Positions 14,847 to 25,471 of a DNA stretch of 64,000 bases are shown here, one piece after another. A model generated the notes under the pieces. That model ran no database searches. It was given only the letters and a program-made list of their open reading frames with translations, and was not told the origin of the DNA. This stretch comes from Mordavella massiliensis (GTDB lineage Bacteria; Bacillota; Clostridia; Lachnospirales; Lachnospiraceae). The stretch lies in assembly GCF_016902415.1 (NCBI RefSeq), contig NZ_JACJLV010000002.1:1-64000 (forward strand), given 5' to 3'. Every line of letters begins with the position of its first letter. Position 1 is the stretch's first letter. Made by a program: the position numbers and the translations under genes.

Positions 14847-15685
14847 ACCATATCAATTATGTTTACAGCGAAGGCACGGCATATGAAAAGCATGCCTTAA
14901 AAGATGTCTGCCTGGAGATCCCCCATGGAGAGTTTGTGGGGATCATCGGGCACACCGGTTCCGGGAAGTCGACGCTGATCCAGCATCTGAACGGGCTTTT
15001 GAAAGCCAGCAGCGGAGCCCTCTACTATAACGGGAGAAACATTTACGAAGAGGGATATCCCATGAAGGAGCTGCGGACGCAGGTGGGACTGGTGTTCCAG
15101 TATCCGGAGTATCAGCTTTTTGAGGTGGATGTGCTGACTGATGTGTGCTTCGGGCCGAAAAATCAGGGACTTTCACCGGAAGAATGTAAGGAGCGCGCGC
15201 TGGAGGCGCTGAAACTGGTGGGATTAAAAGAGAAATATTATCAGGTCTCGCCCTTTGAACTTTCCGGCGGGCAGAAGCGAAGAGCCGCCATTGCCGGCGT
15301 TCTTGCCATGCGGCCGAAAGTGCTGGTACTAGATGAGCCGACGGCAGGGCTGGACCCCAAAGGAAGAGACGATATCCTGGACCAGATCGCATATCTTCAT
15401 AAAGTCAGCGATATGACCGTGATCCTGGTGTCCCACAGTATGGAGGACATTGCGAAATACGCGGACCGGATCATTGTGATGGATCATGGACAGGTAAAAT
15501 ATAACGACACCCCAAGAGCGGTATTTGCCCATTATCTGGAACTGGAAAAAATCGGCCTTGCGGCGCCCCAGGTGACCTATATCATGCATGATCTGAGGGA
15601 ACACGGCCTTGCGGTGGATCCCCGGGTGACCACTGTAAAGGAAGCGGCAGATGAGATCATGAGAGCATTGGAGAAGAGGAAATGA
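14831..15685 (+). CDS. ecfA2: ECF transporter ATPase A2
   Basis: This is the second ATPase of the ECF energizing module, with 284 residues. Walker A is GHTGSGKST (40-48), followed by VFQYPEYQLF, signature LSGGQKRR, Walker B VLVLDEPTAGLDP and switch VSHSMED. GGTGGAGG precedes the ATG inside the end of ecfA1. The gene overlaps ecfT by four bases (ATGA). Together A1 and A2 form the heterodimeric ATPase that drives toppling of the S component through EcfT. Confidence 0.95.
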   Translation: MSIKLDHINYVYSEGTAYEKHALKDVCLEIPHGEFVGIIGHTGSGKSTLIQHLNGLLKASSGALYYNGRNIYEEGYPMKELRTQVGLVFQYPEYQLFEVDVLTDVCFGPKNQGLSPEECKERALEALKLVGLKEKYYQVSPFELSGGQKRRAAIAGVLAMRPKVLVLDEPTAGLDPKGRDDILDQIAYLHKVSDMTVILVSHSMEDIAKYADRIIVMDHGQVKYNDTPRAVFAHYLELEKIGLAAPQVTYIMHDLREHGLAVDPRVTTVKEAADEIMRALEKRK

Positions 15686-16506
15686 TTCGAGACATTACGA
15701 TTGGACAATATTATCCCGCAAAGAGTCTTCTGCACAGGCTGGACCCAAGAGTGAAACTGGTGTCCACCCTCCTGTACCTGATCTCTTTATTTCTGTTTAA
15801 AAGCATTTCCGGGTACCTGGTCGCCACCATCTTTCTGGTCAGCATCATCCGGCTGTCCAAAGTGCCTTTGTCGTATATCGTAAAAGGGCTGAAACCGATC
15901 GTGATGCTTCTGATGATCACGGTGCTTTTCAACCTGTTTCTGACAAGAGAGGGCGAGGTGCTGGTCCATGTCTGGATCTTCACAGTAACGGAAGGCGGTC
16001 TTCGGACGGCGGTGTTTATGGCGATCCGGCTGATCTACCTGATCATCGGTTCCTCGCTTATGACCTTTACCACCACGCCCAATGAACTGACAGACGGACT
16101 GGAGGAGCTTCTGAAGCCGTTGTCAAAACTGCGGGTGCCGGTGCATGAGGTGGCTATGATGATGTCGATCGCGCTCCGGTTTATCCCCATCCTTCTGGAA
16201 GAGACGGATAAGATCATGAAAGCGCAGATTGCAAGAGGCGCAGACCTGGAAAGCGGCAATATGATCCAGCGGGCCAGAAATATGATCCCGATCCTGGTGC
16301 CTTTGTTTGTGTCGGCATTCCGCCGGGCCAATGATCTTGCCATGGCCATGGAAGCGCGGTGCTATCACGGAGGAGAGGGACGGACCAAAATGAAGCCGCT
16401 CCATTACCGCGGCAGGGATTATGTCACCTATGTGGTCGTGATCTGTTACGTAGTGGCGGTATTTGTGATCGGGCGGTATCTGCCCCTTCATGTGTGGATC
16501 TTTTAG
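15682..16506 (+). CDS. ecfT: ECF transporter transmembrane protein T
   Basis: EcfT is the 274-residue membrane scaffold that couples the two ATPases to interchangeable substrate-binding S components. It has an N-terminal cluster of helices (STLLYLISLFLFKSISGYLV onward), a central cytoplasmic coupling region containing the Ala-Arg-Gly motif in QIARGADLESG and a second basic segment RARNMIPILVP, and a final helix near the C-terminus. It overlaps ecfA2 by four bases and is followed after 12 bases by truA2. Confidence 0.94.
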   Translation: MIRDITIGQYYPAKSLLHRLDPRVKLVSTLLYLISLFLFKSISGYLVATIFLVSIIRLSKVPLSYIVKGLKPIVMLLMITVLFNLFLTREGEVLVHVWIFTVTEGGLRTAVFMAIRLIYLIIGSSLMTFTTTPNELTDGLEELLKPLSKLRVPVHEVAMMMSIALRFIPILLEETDKIMKAQIARGADLESGNMIQRARNMIPILVPLFVSAFRRANDLAMAMEARCYHGGEGRTKMKPLHYRGRDYVTYVVVICYVVAVFVIGRYLPLHVWIF

Positions 16507-16518
16507 CGTGGAGATACT

Positions 16519-17259
16519 ATGAAAAGAATCAGACTGACGGTGGCCTATGACGGCACCGATTACTGCGGCTGGCAGATCCAGCCGAACGGCATTACAATTG
16601 AAGAAATGCTAAACCGGGCGATCAGGAACCTTACCGGGGAAGAGATCCGGGTGATTGGCGCAAGCCGTACAGATTCCGGCGTTCACGCCCTGGGAAATGT
16701 GGCGGTGTTTGACACAGAGTCTGCCATCCCGCCGGAGCGGATGAGTTATGCGTTAAACCAGAGGCTGCCGGGGGATATTGTGGTGGTCCGTTCAGAAGAA
16801 GTGGCGCCGGACTGGCATCCCAGGTATCAGGATCATATCCGGAAAACCTACGAATATCACATTTACAATGGGGAAGCGCCCAATCCTCTGCGTAAGAGAT
16901 ATTCGGCGTATCTTTCCTATCCCCTGGACATTGAACGCATGCGGGAGGGAGCCGCTTATCTTGTCGGCGAGCATGATTTTGCCAGCTTCTGCTGTGTGAG
17001 AAGCCAGGTGGAACATACGGTCCGCACCATAGAGGAACTGACCATTACCCGGGAAGGCCCGGAGATCGTGATCCGTGTCAGCGGGAACGGCTTTCTTTAT
17101 AACATGGTGCGCATCATTGCGGGAACGCTGATCCGGGTCGGAAGAGGATTTTACGGACCGGAGAAATTAAAAGAGATCCTGGAAGAAAAGAAGCGGACGA
17201 ATGCGGGGGTGACGGCCCCGCCGGAAGGCCTGGTTTTAACAGAGATTTTATATTTCTGA
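16519..17259 (+). CDS. truA: tRNA pseudouridine(38-40) synthase TruA, second paralogue
   Basis: This 246-residue TruA has the catalytic motif ASRTDSGVHALG, where Ser replaces the more usual Ala of GRTDAGVHA, and GNGFLYNMVR near the C-terminus. It is the last gene of the ECF operon, the position where truA is usually found in Bacillota. The expected next genes rplM and rpsI are absent; a membrane pyrophosphatase follows. GTGGAGA precedes the ATG. With the nrdR-linked copy at 442-1176 the genome has at least two TruA proteins. Confidence 0.93.
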   Translation: MKRIRLTVAYDGTDYCGWQIQPNGITIEEMLNRAIRNLTGEEIRVIGASRTDSGVHALGNVAVFDTESAIPPERMSYALNQRLPGDIVVVRSEEVAPDWHPRYQDHIRKTYEYHIYNGEAPNPLRKRYSAYLSYPLDIERMREGAAYLVGEHDFASFCCVRSQVEHTVRTIEELTITREGPEIVIRVSGNGFLYNMVRIIAGTLIRVGRGFYGPEKLKEILEEKKRTNAGVTAPPEGLVLTEILYF

Positions 17260-17277
17260 CAAAAAAGGGTATACAAA

Positions 17278-17293
17278 TGCCCATCAAATGGGC
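17278..17293. other. Short hairpin in the hppA leader
   Basis: GCCCAT and ATGGGC enclose CAA, about 50 bases before the hppA start. The role is unknown. Confidence 0.3.
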
Positions 17294-17340
17294 TAAGATA
17301 GAACTAACAAGCAAAACAAGTCAATGGGAGGAAAAAGAAA

Positions 17341-19323
<1,983 letters not shown>

Positions 19324-19336
19324 GAAAAGACGGACA

Positions 19337-19368
19337 AAAGGCGCACACAGAAGTGTGCGTCTTTTTTT
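19337..19368 (+). terminator. Terminator of hppA
   Basis: GCGCACAC-AGAA-GTGTGCGT is followed by CTTTTTTT. Confidence 0.9.
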
Positions 19369-19374
19369 ATGAGT

Positions 19375-19416
19375 GATCGGGGACGGGGGATTTTCAGAAA
19401 TCCCCCGTCCCCGATC
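19375..19416. repeat. Palindrome A4 (42 bp)
   Basis: GATCGGGGACGGGGGATTT has a matching right arm ending CCCCGATC, with a short TCAG centre. The ends differ from copies A1-A3, but still pair. Confidence 0.88.
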
Positions 19417-19534
19417 GATGAGCCAATTGCTGAAAGGGAAAAACTGGAATCAGCTGATATTTTGTGTTAAGATAGACTGCGAGATAACTGGAGTTTGATT
19501 CATAAAAATGATAGAAGAAAAGAGGCTGAGCAAC

Positions 19535-20605
19535 ATGACAAAAGTAGACATTATTTCAGGGTTCCTTGGCGCGGGAAAGACCACCTTCATCAAGCAGATG
19601 ATCGATCAGGTGTTTCAGGGCCAGAAGCTGGTGCTGATCGAGAATGAATTTGGTGAGATCGGGATTGACGGTGGGTTTCTAAAAGATGCCGGGATCGAGA
19701 TCACGGAAATGAATTCGGGCTGCATCTGCTGTACACTGGTGGGAGATTTCAGCATTGCTCTGAAAAAGGTTCTGGACGAGTATACGCCGGACCGGGTGCT
19801 GATCGAACCCTCCGGAGTCGGAAAACTCTCCGATATCGTGCGCGCGGTGGAAGCAGTGAAAAAGGATGCGCCGATCGAGATTGAAGGCCGGATTGCCGTG
19901 GTGGATGGGAAAAAGGCAAAAATGTACCTGAAAAATTTCGGGGAATTTTATAAAGACCAGGTGGCAAGCGCTTCTACGATCGTCATCAGCCGGACGCAGA
20001 TGATGAAGCCGGAAGCCGTGGAAGAGTGCGTTTCCCTCCTGCGCGGGGAGAACGATCAGGCGGCGATCATCACCACGCCATGGGAGCAGCTTGACGCAGA
20101 TGCCATCCGCCGCGCTCTGGAACATAAGACCGGCATGGAAGATCTGCTGGAAGATGTACACGATCATGAGCACTGCCATCATGACCATGAACACCACGAC
20201 CATGAGCACCATGATCATGAACATTGCTGTCATGACCATGAACACCACGATCATGAGCACTGCCATCACGACCATGAGCACCATGATCATGAACACTGCT
20301 GTCATGACCATCATCATCACCATGCGGACGAGATTTTTACCAGCTGGGGTAGAGAAACTGCCCATCAGTACACAGAAGAAGAACTGGAGAAGATCCTGCA
20401 GACACTGTCCGGAGAAACCGGCTGCGGCACGGTACTCCGGGCCAAAGGAATCCTCTGTATGGCGGACGGTACCTGGAAGCAATTTGACCTGGTGCCTGGA
20501 GAGTATGAGGTGCGGGAAGGCCGGGCGGATTACACCGGACGCCTGTGCGTGATCGGAACCGATCTGGCACAAGATCAGCTGGCAGAGCTGTTTCATCTTG
20601 TCTGA
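19535..20605 (+). CDS. G3E-family (CobW/COG0523) GTPase with long His-rich loop
   Basis: This 356-residue protein belongs to the metallochaperone GTPase family that delivers or handles Zn, Co or Ni. Walker A is GFLGAGKTT (9-17), the metal-binding CxCC motif is in NSGCICCTL, and EPSGVG is the switch region. Between the GTPase and the C-terminal CobW domain, at about residues 209-263, is a run of His, Asp, Glu and Cys built from HDHEHH- and HEHCCHDHEHH-type units, which should bind many metal ions. The ATG at 19535 is preceded by AGAGG; an ATG at 19508 lacks a good site. It pairs with a second, divergent G3E GTPase 33 bases downstream. The metal is unknown, with zinc a common case. Confidence 0.9.
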   Translation: MTKVDIISGFLGAGKTTFIKQMIDQVFQGQKLVLIENEFGEIGIDGGFLKDAGIEITEMNSGCICCTLVGDFSIALKKVLDEYTPDRVLIEPSGVGKLSDIVRAVEAVKKDAPIEIEGRIAVVDGKKAKMYLKNFGEFYKDQVASASTIVISRTQMMKPEAVEECVSLLRGENDQAAIITTPWEQLDADAIRRALEHKTGMEDLLEDVHDHEHCHHDHEHHDHEHHDHEHCCHDHEHHDHEHCHHDHEHHDHEHCCHDHHHHHADEIFTSWGRETAHQYTEEELEKILQTLSGETGCGTVLRAKGILCMADGTWKQFDLVPGEYEVREGRADYTGRLCVIGTDLAQDQLAELFHLV

Positions 20606-20638
20606 TCGGACAAAAAGGAAGCGGGAGGAGGATGAACA

Positions 20639-21580
20639 ATGAGAGTCATACCGGTATTTGTTGTAACCGGGTTTCTGGACAGCGGCAAGACCACTCTGGT
20701 CCGGGAGACGCTGATGGAGCAGGAGTGGATCGAGCCGGGGCGCACGCTTTTGATCTGCTGCGAAGAAGGAGAGATCCCGTACACGGAAGAATATTTACAG
20801 GAAAAGGATATGGTCCTGGAGCAGGTGACAGAAATGGAGACCCTTACGCCGGCCTATTTTAAGGATCTGACGAAAAAATACCATCCGGTGCAGGTGGTGA
20901 TCGAGTATAACGGCATGTGGAAGCTTTCGGACCTTTTGAGCATTCAGTATCCGCGAAGCTGGGAACTGCAGGGTGTTTACTCGACGGTCAACGGCCAGAC
21001 TCTGGACATGTATCTGAAAAACATGCGCAACATGCTGATGGAACAGCTGACAGAATCCGAGCTGATCGTGATCAACCGGTGCGCGCCGGAGGTAGACCGC
21101 TCCGGGTTCCGCCGGGCTTTAAAGGTACAAAACCCCATGGCCCAGCTGATCTTTGAGGATACGGAAGGCCGGATCATACAGCCGTCGCAGGAGGATCTTC
21201 CCTACGATGTGGAACAAGACGTCATCGAAGTGGCGGATGAAGATTTCGGGATCTGGTATGTGGATGCCTATGATCATCCGGACCGCTACCTGGATAAAGA
21301 GATCCTGTTTAAGGCGCAGATCTTCCGCCCGAAGGGGATGGAGGACCATATGTTTGTGCCGGTGCGTAAGATCATGACCTGCTGCGCGGCTGATATGCGG
21401 TATTACGGATATCCCTGCAGATCTGCAGAAAAGATCGAAGGAGACAAGAAGAAATATTATATGGTCAGGGCCAGATTCGCGTATGAACCGGTTGGATTTG
21501 GAAATGAGCAGCCGGTGCTTTATCTGAAGGAACTCCGCGAGGCCAGGAAGCCGGCGGAAGACGTGGTATATCTGGGGTAA
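20639..21580 (+). CDS. Divergent G3E GTPase fused to a YcgQ/TIGR03943-like C-terminal domain
   Basis: This 313-residue protein starts as a CobW-type GTPase with Walker A GFLDSGKTT. It lacks the CxCC metal motif of its neighbour (EMETLTP stands there instead) and has EYNGMW in place of EPSG. From about residue 215 the sequence (KEILFKAQIFRPKGMEDHMF, then VPVRKIMTCCAADMRYYGYP) resembles the C-terminal domain of YcgQ-type proteins, with a CCAAD motif in place of the usual CobW C-terminal domain. In other Bacillota such proteins accompany metal-regulated permeases. GGAGGAGG lies ahead of the start. I infer a role with the upstream GTPase in metal handling; the fusion assignment rests on motif memory and needs a profile search. 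Confidence 0.7.
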   Translation: MRVIPVFVVTGFLDSGKTTLVRETLMEQEWIEPGRTLLICCEEGEIPYTEEYLQEKDMVLEQVTEMETLTPAYFKDLTKKYHPVQVVIEYNGMWKLSDLLSIQYPRSWELQGVYSTVNGQTLDMYLKNMRNMLMEQLTESELIVINRCAPEVDRSGFRRALKVQNPMAQLIFEDTEGRIIQPSQEDLPYDVEQDVIEVADEDFGIWYVDAYDHPDRYLDKEILFKAQIFRPKGMEDHMFVPVRKIMTCCAADMRYYGYPCRSAEKIEGDKKKYYMVRARFAYEPVGFGNEQPVLYLKELREARKPAEDVVYLG

Positions 21581-21619
21581 AATGTACCGAAAAAGGAACA
21601 AAATAAGGACAAGATGCAC

Positions 21620-21648
21620 TAGACTTTTAAAATGCCTGGGGCTATAAT
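21620..21648 (+). promoter_or_regulatory. Predicted promoter of the pyruvate:ferredoxin oxidoreductase gene
   Basis: TAGACT and TATAAT are separated by 17 bases, about 60 bases before the start codon. Confidence 0.6.
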
Positions 21649-21706
21649 AATTATATATGCCAAATTATTTCTAATTTGTACAATTTTTGAAGGAGGAACA
21701 ACGAAA

Positions 21707-24700
21707 ATGGCGAGAAAAATGAAGACCATGGATGGTAATCAGGCTGCGGCTCATGTAGCATATGCTTACACTGAAGTTGCTACTATTTACCCGATTACTC
21801 CATCATCTGTTATGCCAGAACATGTAGATGAGTGGGCAACCGAGGGAAGAAAAAATATCTTTGGACAGACTGTCCAGGTTACTGAGATGCAGTCAGAGGC
21901 CGGAGCTGCAGGTGCAGTACACGGATCCCTGGCAGCAGGCGCCCTTACCACTACATTTACAGCTTCACAGGGTCTGCTCCTGATGATCCCGAACCTGTAC
22001 AAGGTAGCAGGTGAGCAGCTTCCGGGTGTATTCCACGTATCCGCACGTGCCCTGGCAAGCCATGCACTTTCTATCTTCGGCGATCACTCTGACGTATATG
22101 CATGCCGTCAGACCGGAGCTGCCATGCTCTGCGAGTCCAGCGTTCAGGAAGTTATGGACTTAAGCCCGGTTGCACACTGTGCAGCGCTCAAAGGCAAGCT
22201 TCCGTTCATCAACTTCTTCGACGGATTCCGTACTTCTCATGAGATCCAGAAGATCGAGACATGGGATTATGAGGATCTGAAGGACATGGTAGACATGGAT
22301 GCCATTGATGCATTCAGAAATCATGCACTGAACCCGAATCATCCGTGCCAGAGAGGATCCGCGCAGAACCCGGATATCTTCTTCCAGGCAAGAGAGGCAT
22401 GCAATCCTTACTATGATGCTATGCCGGGAATCGTTCAGGAATACATGGACAAGGTGAATGCAAAGATCGGAACCAACTACAAGCTGTTTAACTACTATGG
22501 AGCAGAGGATGCCGAGAAGGTAATCGTAGCAATGGGATCTGCCTGTGATACCATCGAGGAGACTATCGACTATCTGCTGGCAGCAGGCGAGAAGGTGGGC
22601 GTTGTAAAAGTACGTCTGTATCGTCCGTTCTGTGCGCAGGCTCTGATCGACGCAATTCCGGATACTGTAAAATACATCAATGTTCTTGACAGAACCAAAG
22701 AGCCGGGAGCACAGGGCGAGCCTCTGTACCTGGATGTTGTATCCGCACTGAAAGGATCCAAATTTGACAGCGTTCCGGTATTCAGCGGACGTTACGGACT
22801 GGGATCCAAGGACACCACACCTGCACAGATCGTTGCAGTATTTAACAACACAGAGAAAGAAAGATACACCATCGGTATCGAGGATGATGTAACACACCTG
22901 TCTCTGGAAGTGGGACCGGCTCTGGTTACCACACCGGAGGGAACCATCAACTGTAAATTCTGGGGTCTTGGCGCTGACGGTACTGTCGGAGCAAACAAGA
23001 ACTCCATTAAGATCATCGGCGACAACACAGACATGTACGCACAGGCTTACTTTGATTATGACTCCAAGAAGTCCGGCGGTGTTACCATGTCTCACCTGCG
23101 TTTTGGTAAGTCACCGATCAAGTCCACATACCTGATCCACCAGGCAAACTTTGTTGCCTGCCACAATCCGTCCTATGTGAACAAATATAACATGGTTCAG
23201 GAACTGGTAGACGGAGGAACCTTCCTTCTGAACTGCCCGTGGGATATGGAAGGTCTTGAGAAGCATCTGCCGGGACAGGTAAAAGCTTACATCGCTGACC
23301 ACAACATCAAGTTCTACACCATCGACGGTATCAAGATCGGTAAAGAGATCGGACTTGGCGGACGTATCAACACTGTTCTTCAGTCTGCATTCTTCAAACT
23401 GGCAGCCATTATTCCGGAAGAGGAAGCGATCGACCTGATGAAGAAGGCTGCAAAAGCTACCTATGGAAGAAAGGGCGACAAGATCGTTCAGATGAACTAT
23501 GACGCCATCGACGCAGGAGCAAAACAGGTACACGAAGTAGAAGTTCCGGAGTCCTGGAAGTCCTGTCCGGATGAAGGCCTCTTCGCACCGGAAGTAAAGG
23601 GCGGAAGAGACGACGTTGTAAGCTTTGTAAAGAACATCCAGACCAAGGTAAATTCCCAGGAAGGAAACAGCCTGCCTGTATCTGCATTTAATGATTATGT
23701 AGACGGCTCCACACCGTCCGGATCTTCTGCATATGAGAAACGTGGTATCGCAGTAGATATCCCGGTATGGAAGGCAGAGAACTGTATCCAGTGTAACCGC
23801 TGTGCATATGTATGTCCGCACGCTGTTATCCGTCCGGTAGCCCTGACAGAGGAAGAGCTTGCAAAAGCACCGGAAGGAACACAGGCTATCGACATGATCG
23901 GTATGCCGGGAATGAAGTTCACCATGACAGTATCCGCTTACGACTGTACCGGATGCGGTTCCTGTGCAAATGTCTGCCCGGGCAAGAAGGGCGAGAAGGC
24001 TCTCGTTATGGAGAACATGGAAGCAAACGTAGCTTCTCAGGAAGTATTTGATTTCGGAAGAGAGATTGAAGTAAAACCGGAAGTTGTTGCCAAGTTCAAA
24101 CCTGAGACTGTAAAGGGCAGCCAGTTCAAACAGCCGCTCCTTGAGTTCTCCGGCGCATGTGCAGGCTGCGGCGAGACACCGTACGCAAAACTGGTAACAC
24201 AGCTGTTTGGCGACAGAATGTATATTGCAAACGCAACAGGATGTTCCTCTATCTGGGGTAACTCCTCACCGTCCACACCTTACACTGTAAACTCCAAGGG
24301 ACAGGGTCCGGCATGGTCCAACTCTCTGTTCGAGGATAACGCAGAGTTTGGTTACGGTATGCTGCTTGCCCAGAAGGCAATCCGCAAGAGATTAAAAGCA
24401 GAAGTAGAAGAGATCGCTGCATCTGACAAGGCATCCGCAGAAGTAAAAGAAGCATGCCAGGCATACCTGGATACCTTCAACTGCGGCGCAAGCAACGGGG
24501 ATGCAACAGACAAACTGGTATCCGTTCTGGACGGATGCGACTGCGACCTTTGCAAGGATGTTGTAAAGAACAAAGACTTCCTGGCTAAGAAGTCCCAGTG
24601 GATCTTCGGTGGTGACGGATGGGCTTACGATATCGGATTCGGCGGCGTTGACCACGTACTCGCAAGCGGCGAGGATATCAACATCATGGTATTCGATACC

Positions 24701-25243
24701 GAAGTTTACTCCAACACAGGCGGACAGTCCTCCAAGGCTACCAAGACAGGTGCAACCGCACAGTTCGCTGCAAACGGTAAAGAGACCAAGAAGAAAGACC
24801 TGGCAGGCATCGCTATGAGCTACGGTTATGTATATGTAGCACAGATCGCCATGGGTGCTGACTTCAACCAGACCGTAAAAGCCATCGCAGAGGCAGAGGC
24901 ATATCCGGGACCGTCCCTGATCATCGCATACGCTCCGTGTATCAACCACGGTATCAAGAAAGGTATGAGCAAAGCTCAGACCGAAGAGCAGCTTGCGGTA
25001 GAATGCGGTTACTGGAATAACTTCCGCTTCAACCCGGCAGCAGAAGGCGCGAAATTCACGCTGGACAGCAAAGAGCCGAAGGAAGAAGGATATCAGGAAT
25101 TCCTGAACGGCGAAGTTCGTTACAACGCTCTGAAGAGATCCAATCCGGAAAGAGCAGAAAAACTCTTCGCAAAGAACGAGCAGGAAGCAATGGAAAGATA
25201 TTCCTATCTGAAGAAACTGGTAACTCTGTACGGAGAAGAATAA
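21707..25243 (+). CDS. nifJ: Pyruvate:ferredoxin (flavodoxin) oxidoreductase
   Basis: This homodimeric enzyme oxidises pyruvate to acetyl-CoA and CO2 and reduces ferredoxin, a central step of anaerobic fermentation. The 1178-residue single-chain form has, in order, the pyrimidine-binding domain (YPITPSSVMPEHVDEWA), transketolase-like and linker domains, two 4Fe-4S motifs (CIQCNRCAYVCP and CTGCGSCANVCP), and the thiamine-diphosphate domain with an additional proximal-cluster Cys pair (CAGCGETPYAKL) and GDGWAYDIGFGG. AAGGAGG precedes the ATG at 21707. Codon use is strongly biased, consistent with very high expression, and this produces long antisense shadow frames. Two family-B palindromes follow. 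Confidence 0.98.
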   Translation: MARKMKTMDGNQAAAHVAYAYTEVATIYPITPSSVMPEHVDEWATEGRKNIFGQTVQVTEMQSEAGAAGAVHGSLAAGALTTTFTASQGLLLMIPNLYKVAGEQLPGVFHVSARALASHALSIFGDHSDVYACRQTGAAMLCESSVQEVMDLSPVAHCAALKGKLPFINFFDGFRTSHEIQKIETWDYEDLKDMVDMDAIDAFRNHALNPNHPCQRGSAQNPDIFFQAREACNPYYDAMPGIVQEYMDKVNAKIGTNYKLFNYYGAEDAEKVIVAMGSACDTIEETIDYLLAAGEKVGVVKVRLYRPFCAQALIDAIPDTVKYINVLDRTKEPGAQGEPLYLDVVSALKGSKFDSVPVFSGRYGLGSKDTTPAQIVAVFNNTEKERYTIGIEDDVTHLSLEVGPALVTTPEGTINCKFWGLGADGTVGANKNSIKIIGDNTDMYAQAYFDYDSKKSGGVTMSHLRFGKSPIKSTYLIHQANFVACHNPSYVNKYNMVQELVDGGTFLLNCPWDMEGLEKHLPGQVKAYIADHNIKFYTIDGIKIGKEIGLGGRINTVLQSAFFKLAAIIPEEEAIDLMKKAAKATYGRKGDKIVQMNYDAIDAGAKQVHEVEVPESWKSCPDEGLFAPEVKGGRDDVVSFVKNIQTKVNSQEGNSLPVSAFNDYVDGSTPSGSSAYEKRGIAVDIPVWKAENCIQCNRCAYVCPHAVIRPVALTEEELAKAPEGTQAIDMIGMPGMKFTMTVSAYDCTGCGSCANVCPGKKGEKALVMENMEANVASQEVFDFGREIEVKPEVVAKFKPETVKGSQFKQPLLEFSGACAGCGETPYAKLVTQLFGDRMYIANATGCSSIWGNSSPSTPYTVNSKGQGPAWSNSLFEDNAEFGYGMLLAQKAIRKRLKAEVEEIAASDKASAEVKEACQAYLDTFNCGASNGDATDKLVSVLDGCDCDLCKDVVKNKDFLAKKSQWIFGGDGWAYDIGFGGVDHVLASGEDINIMVFDTEVYSNTGGQSSKATKTGATAQFAANGKETKKKDLAGIAMSYGYVYVAQIAMGADFNQTVKAIAEAEAYPGPSLIIAYAPCINHGIKKGMSKAQTEEQLAVECGYWNNFRFNPAAEGAKFTLDSKEPKEEGYQEFLNGEVRYNALKRSNPERAEKLFAKNEQEAMERYSYLKKLVTLYGEE

Positions 25244-25250
25244 ACGGAAA

Positions 25251-25305
25251 AAATGGAAAAGGGGACGTAGACCTTTGCAAAAGGTCTACGTCCCCTTTTC
25301 CATTT
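25251..25305. repeat. Palindrome B1 (55 bp)
   Basis: The left arm AAATGGAAAAGGGGACGTAG continues ACCTTT and pairs over 26 bases around a TGCA-type loop. It starts 7 bases after the nifJ stop and may also act as its terminator, since CCCCTTTTCC follows the stem core. Confidence 0.9.
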
Positions 25306-25334
25306 CCGGCAATGTGGGAAGTGATCTGGCGGCT

Positions 25335-25387
25335 AATGGAAAACGAGACGTAGCCCTTTGCAAAAGGGCTACGTCTCGTTTGCCATT
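25335..25387. repeat. Palindrome B2 (53 bp)
   Basis: AATGGAAAACGAGACGTAGC continues CCTTT and pairs with the right arm with a single mismatch. It lies 29 bases after B1 and differs from it at three positions, each with the matching change on the opposite arm. Confidence 0.9.
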
Positions 25388-25390
25388 GCT

Positions 25391-25430
25391 TGCCATATTA
25401 TTGCCAAATATGGCATGAACATGGTATATT
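25391..25430 (+). promoter_or_regulatory. Promoter and candidate operator of the HTH-Uma2 gene
   Basis: The inverted repeat TGCCATATT/AATATGGCA (25391-25415) overlaps a -35 TTGCCA (25401), followed after 18 bases by TATATT (25425). This is a natural site for autoregulation by the gene's own helix-turn-helix. Confidence 0.5.
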
Positions 25431-25471
25431 AGAAACAGGCCAAATGGAAATGAGGAGAAAGGAGGCCGGCT

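Noticed and set aside
16507-17340. Expected rplM-rpsI after truA2
   Set aside because: The usual neighbours are not here; the next gene is the membrane pyrophosphatase.
20091-20552. Met/Thr/Ile-repeat frame over the first CobW gene
   Set aside because: It is the shifted reading of the His-rich repeat; the CobW frame has all conserved motifs.
22160-24949. Long minus-strand open frames opposite the pyruvate:ferredoxin oxidoreductase gene (and similar ones opposite ppdK, the M18 peptidase and feoB)
   Set aside because: They are produced by the strong codon bias of the real gene, have no ribosome sites and resemble no family.
25251-25387. CRISPR-like repeat pair
   Set aside because: There are only two palindromes with a 29-base gap, no further units and no cas genes; they belong to the dispersed family B.
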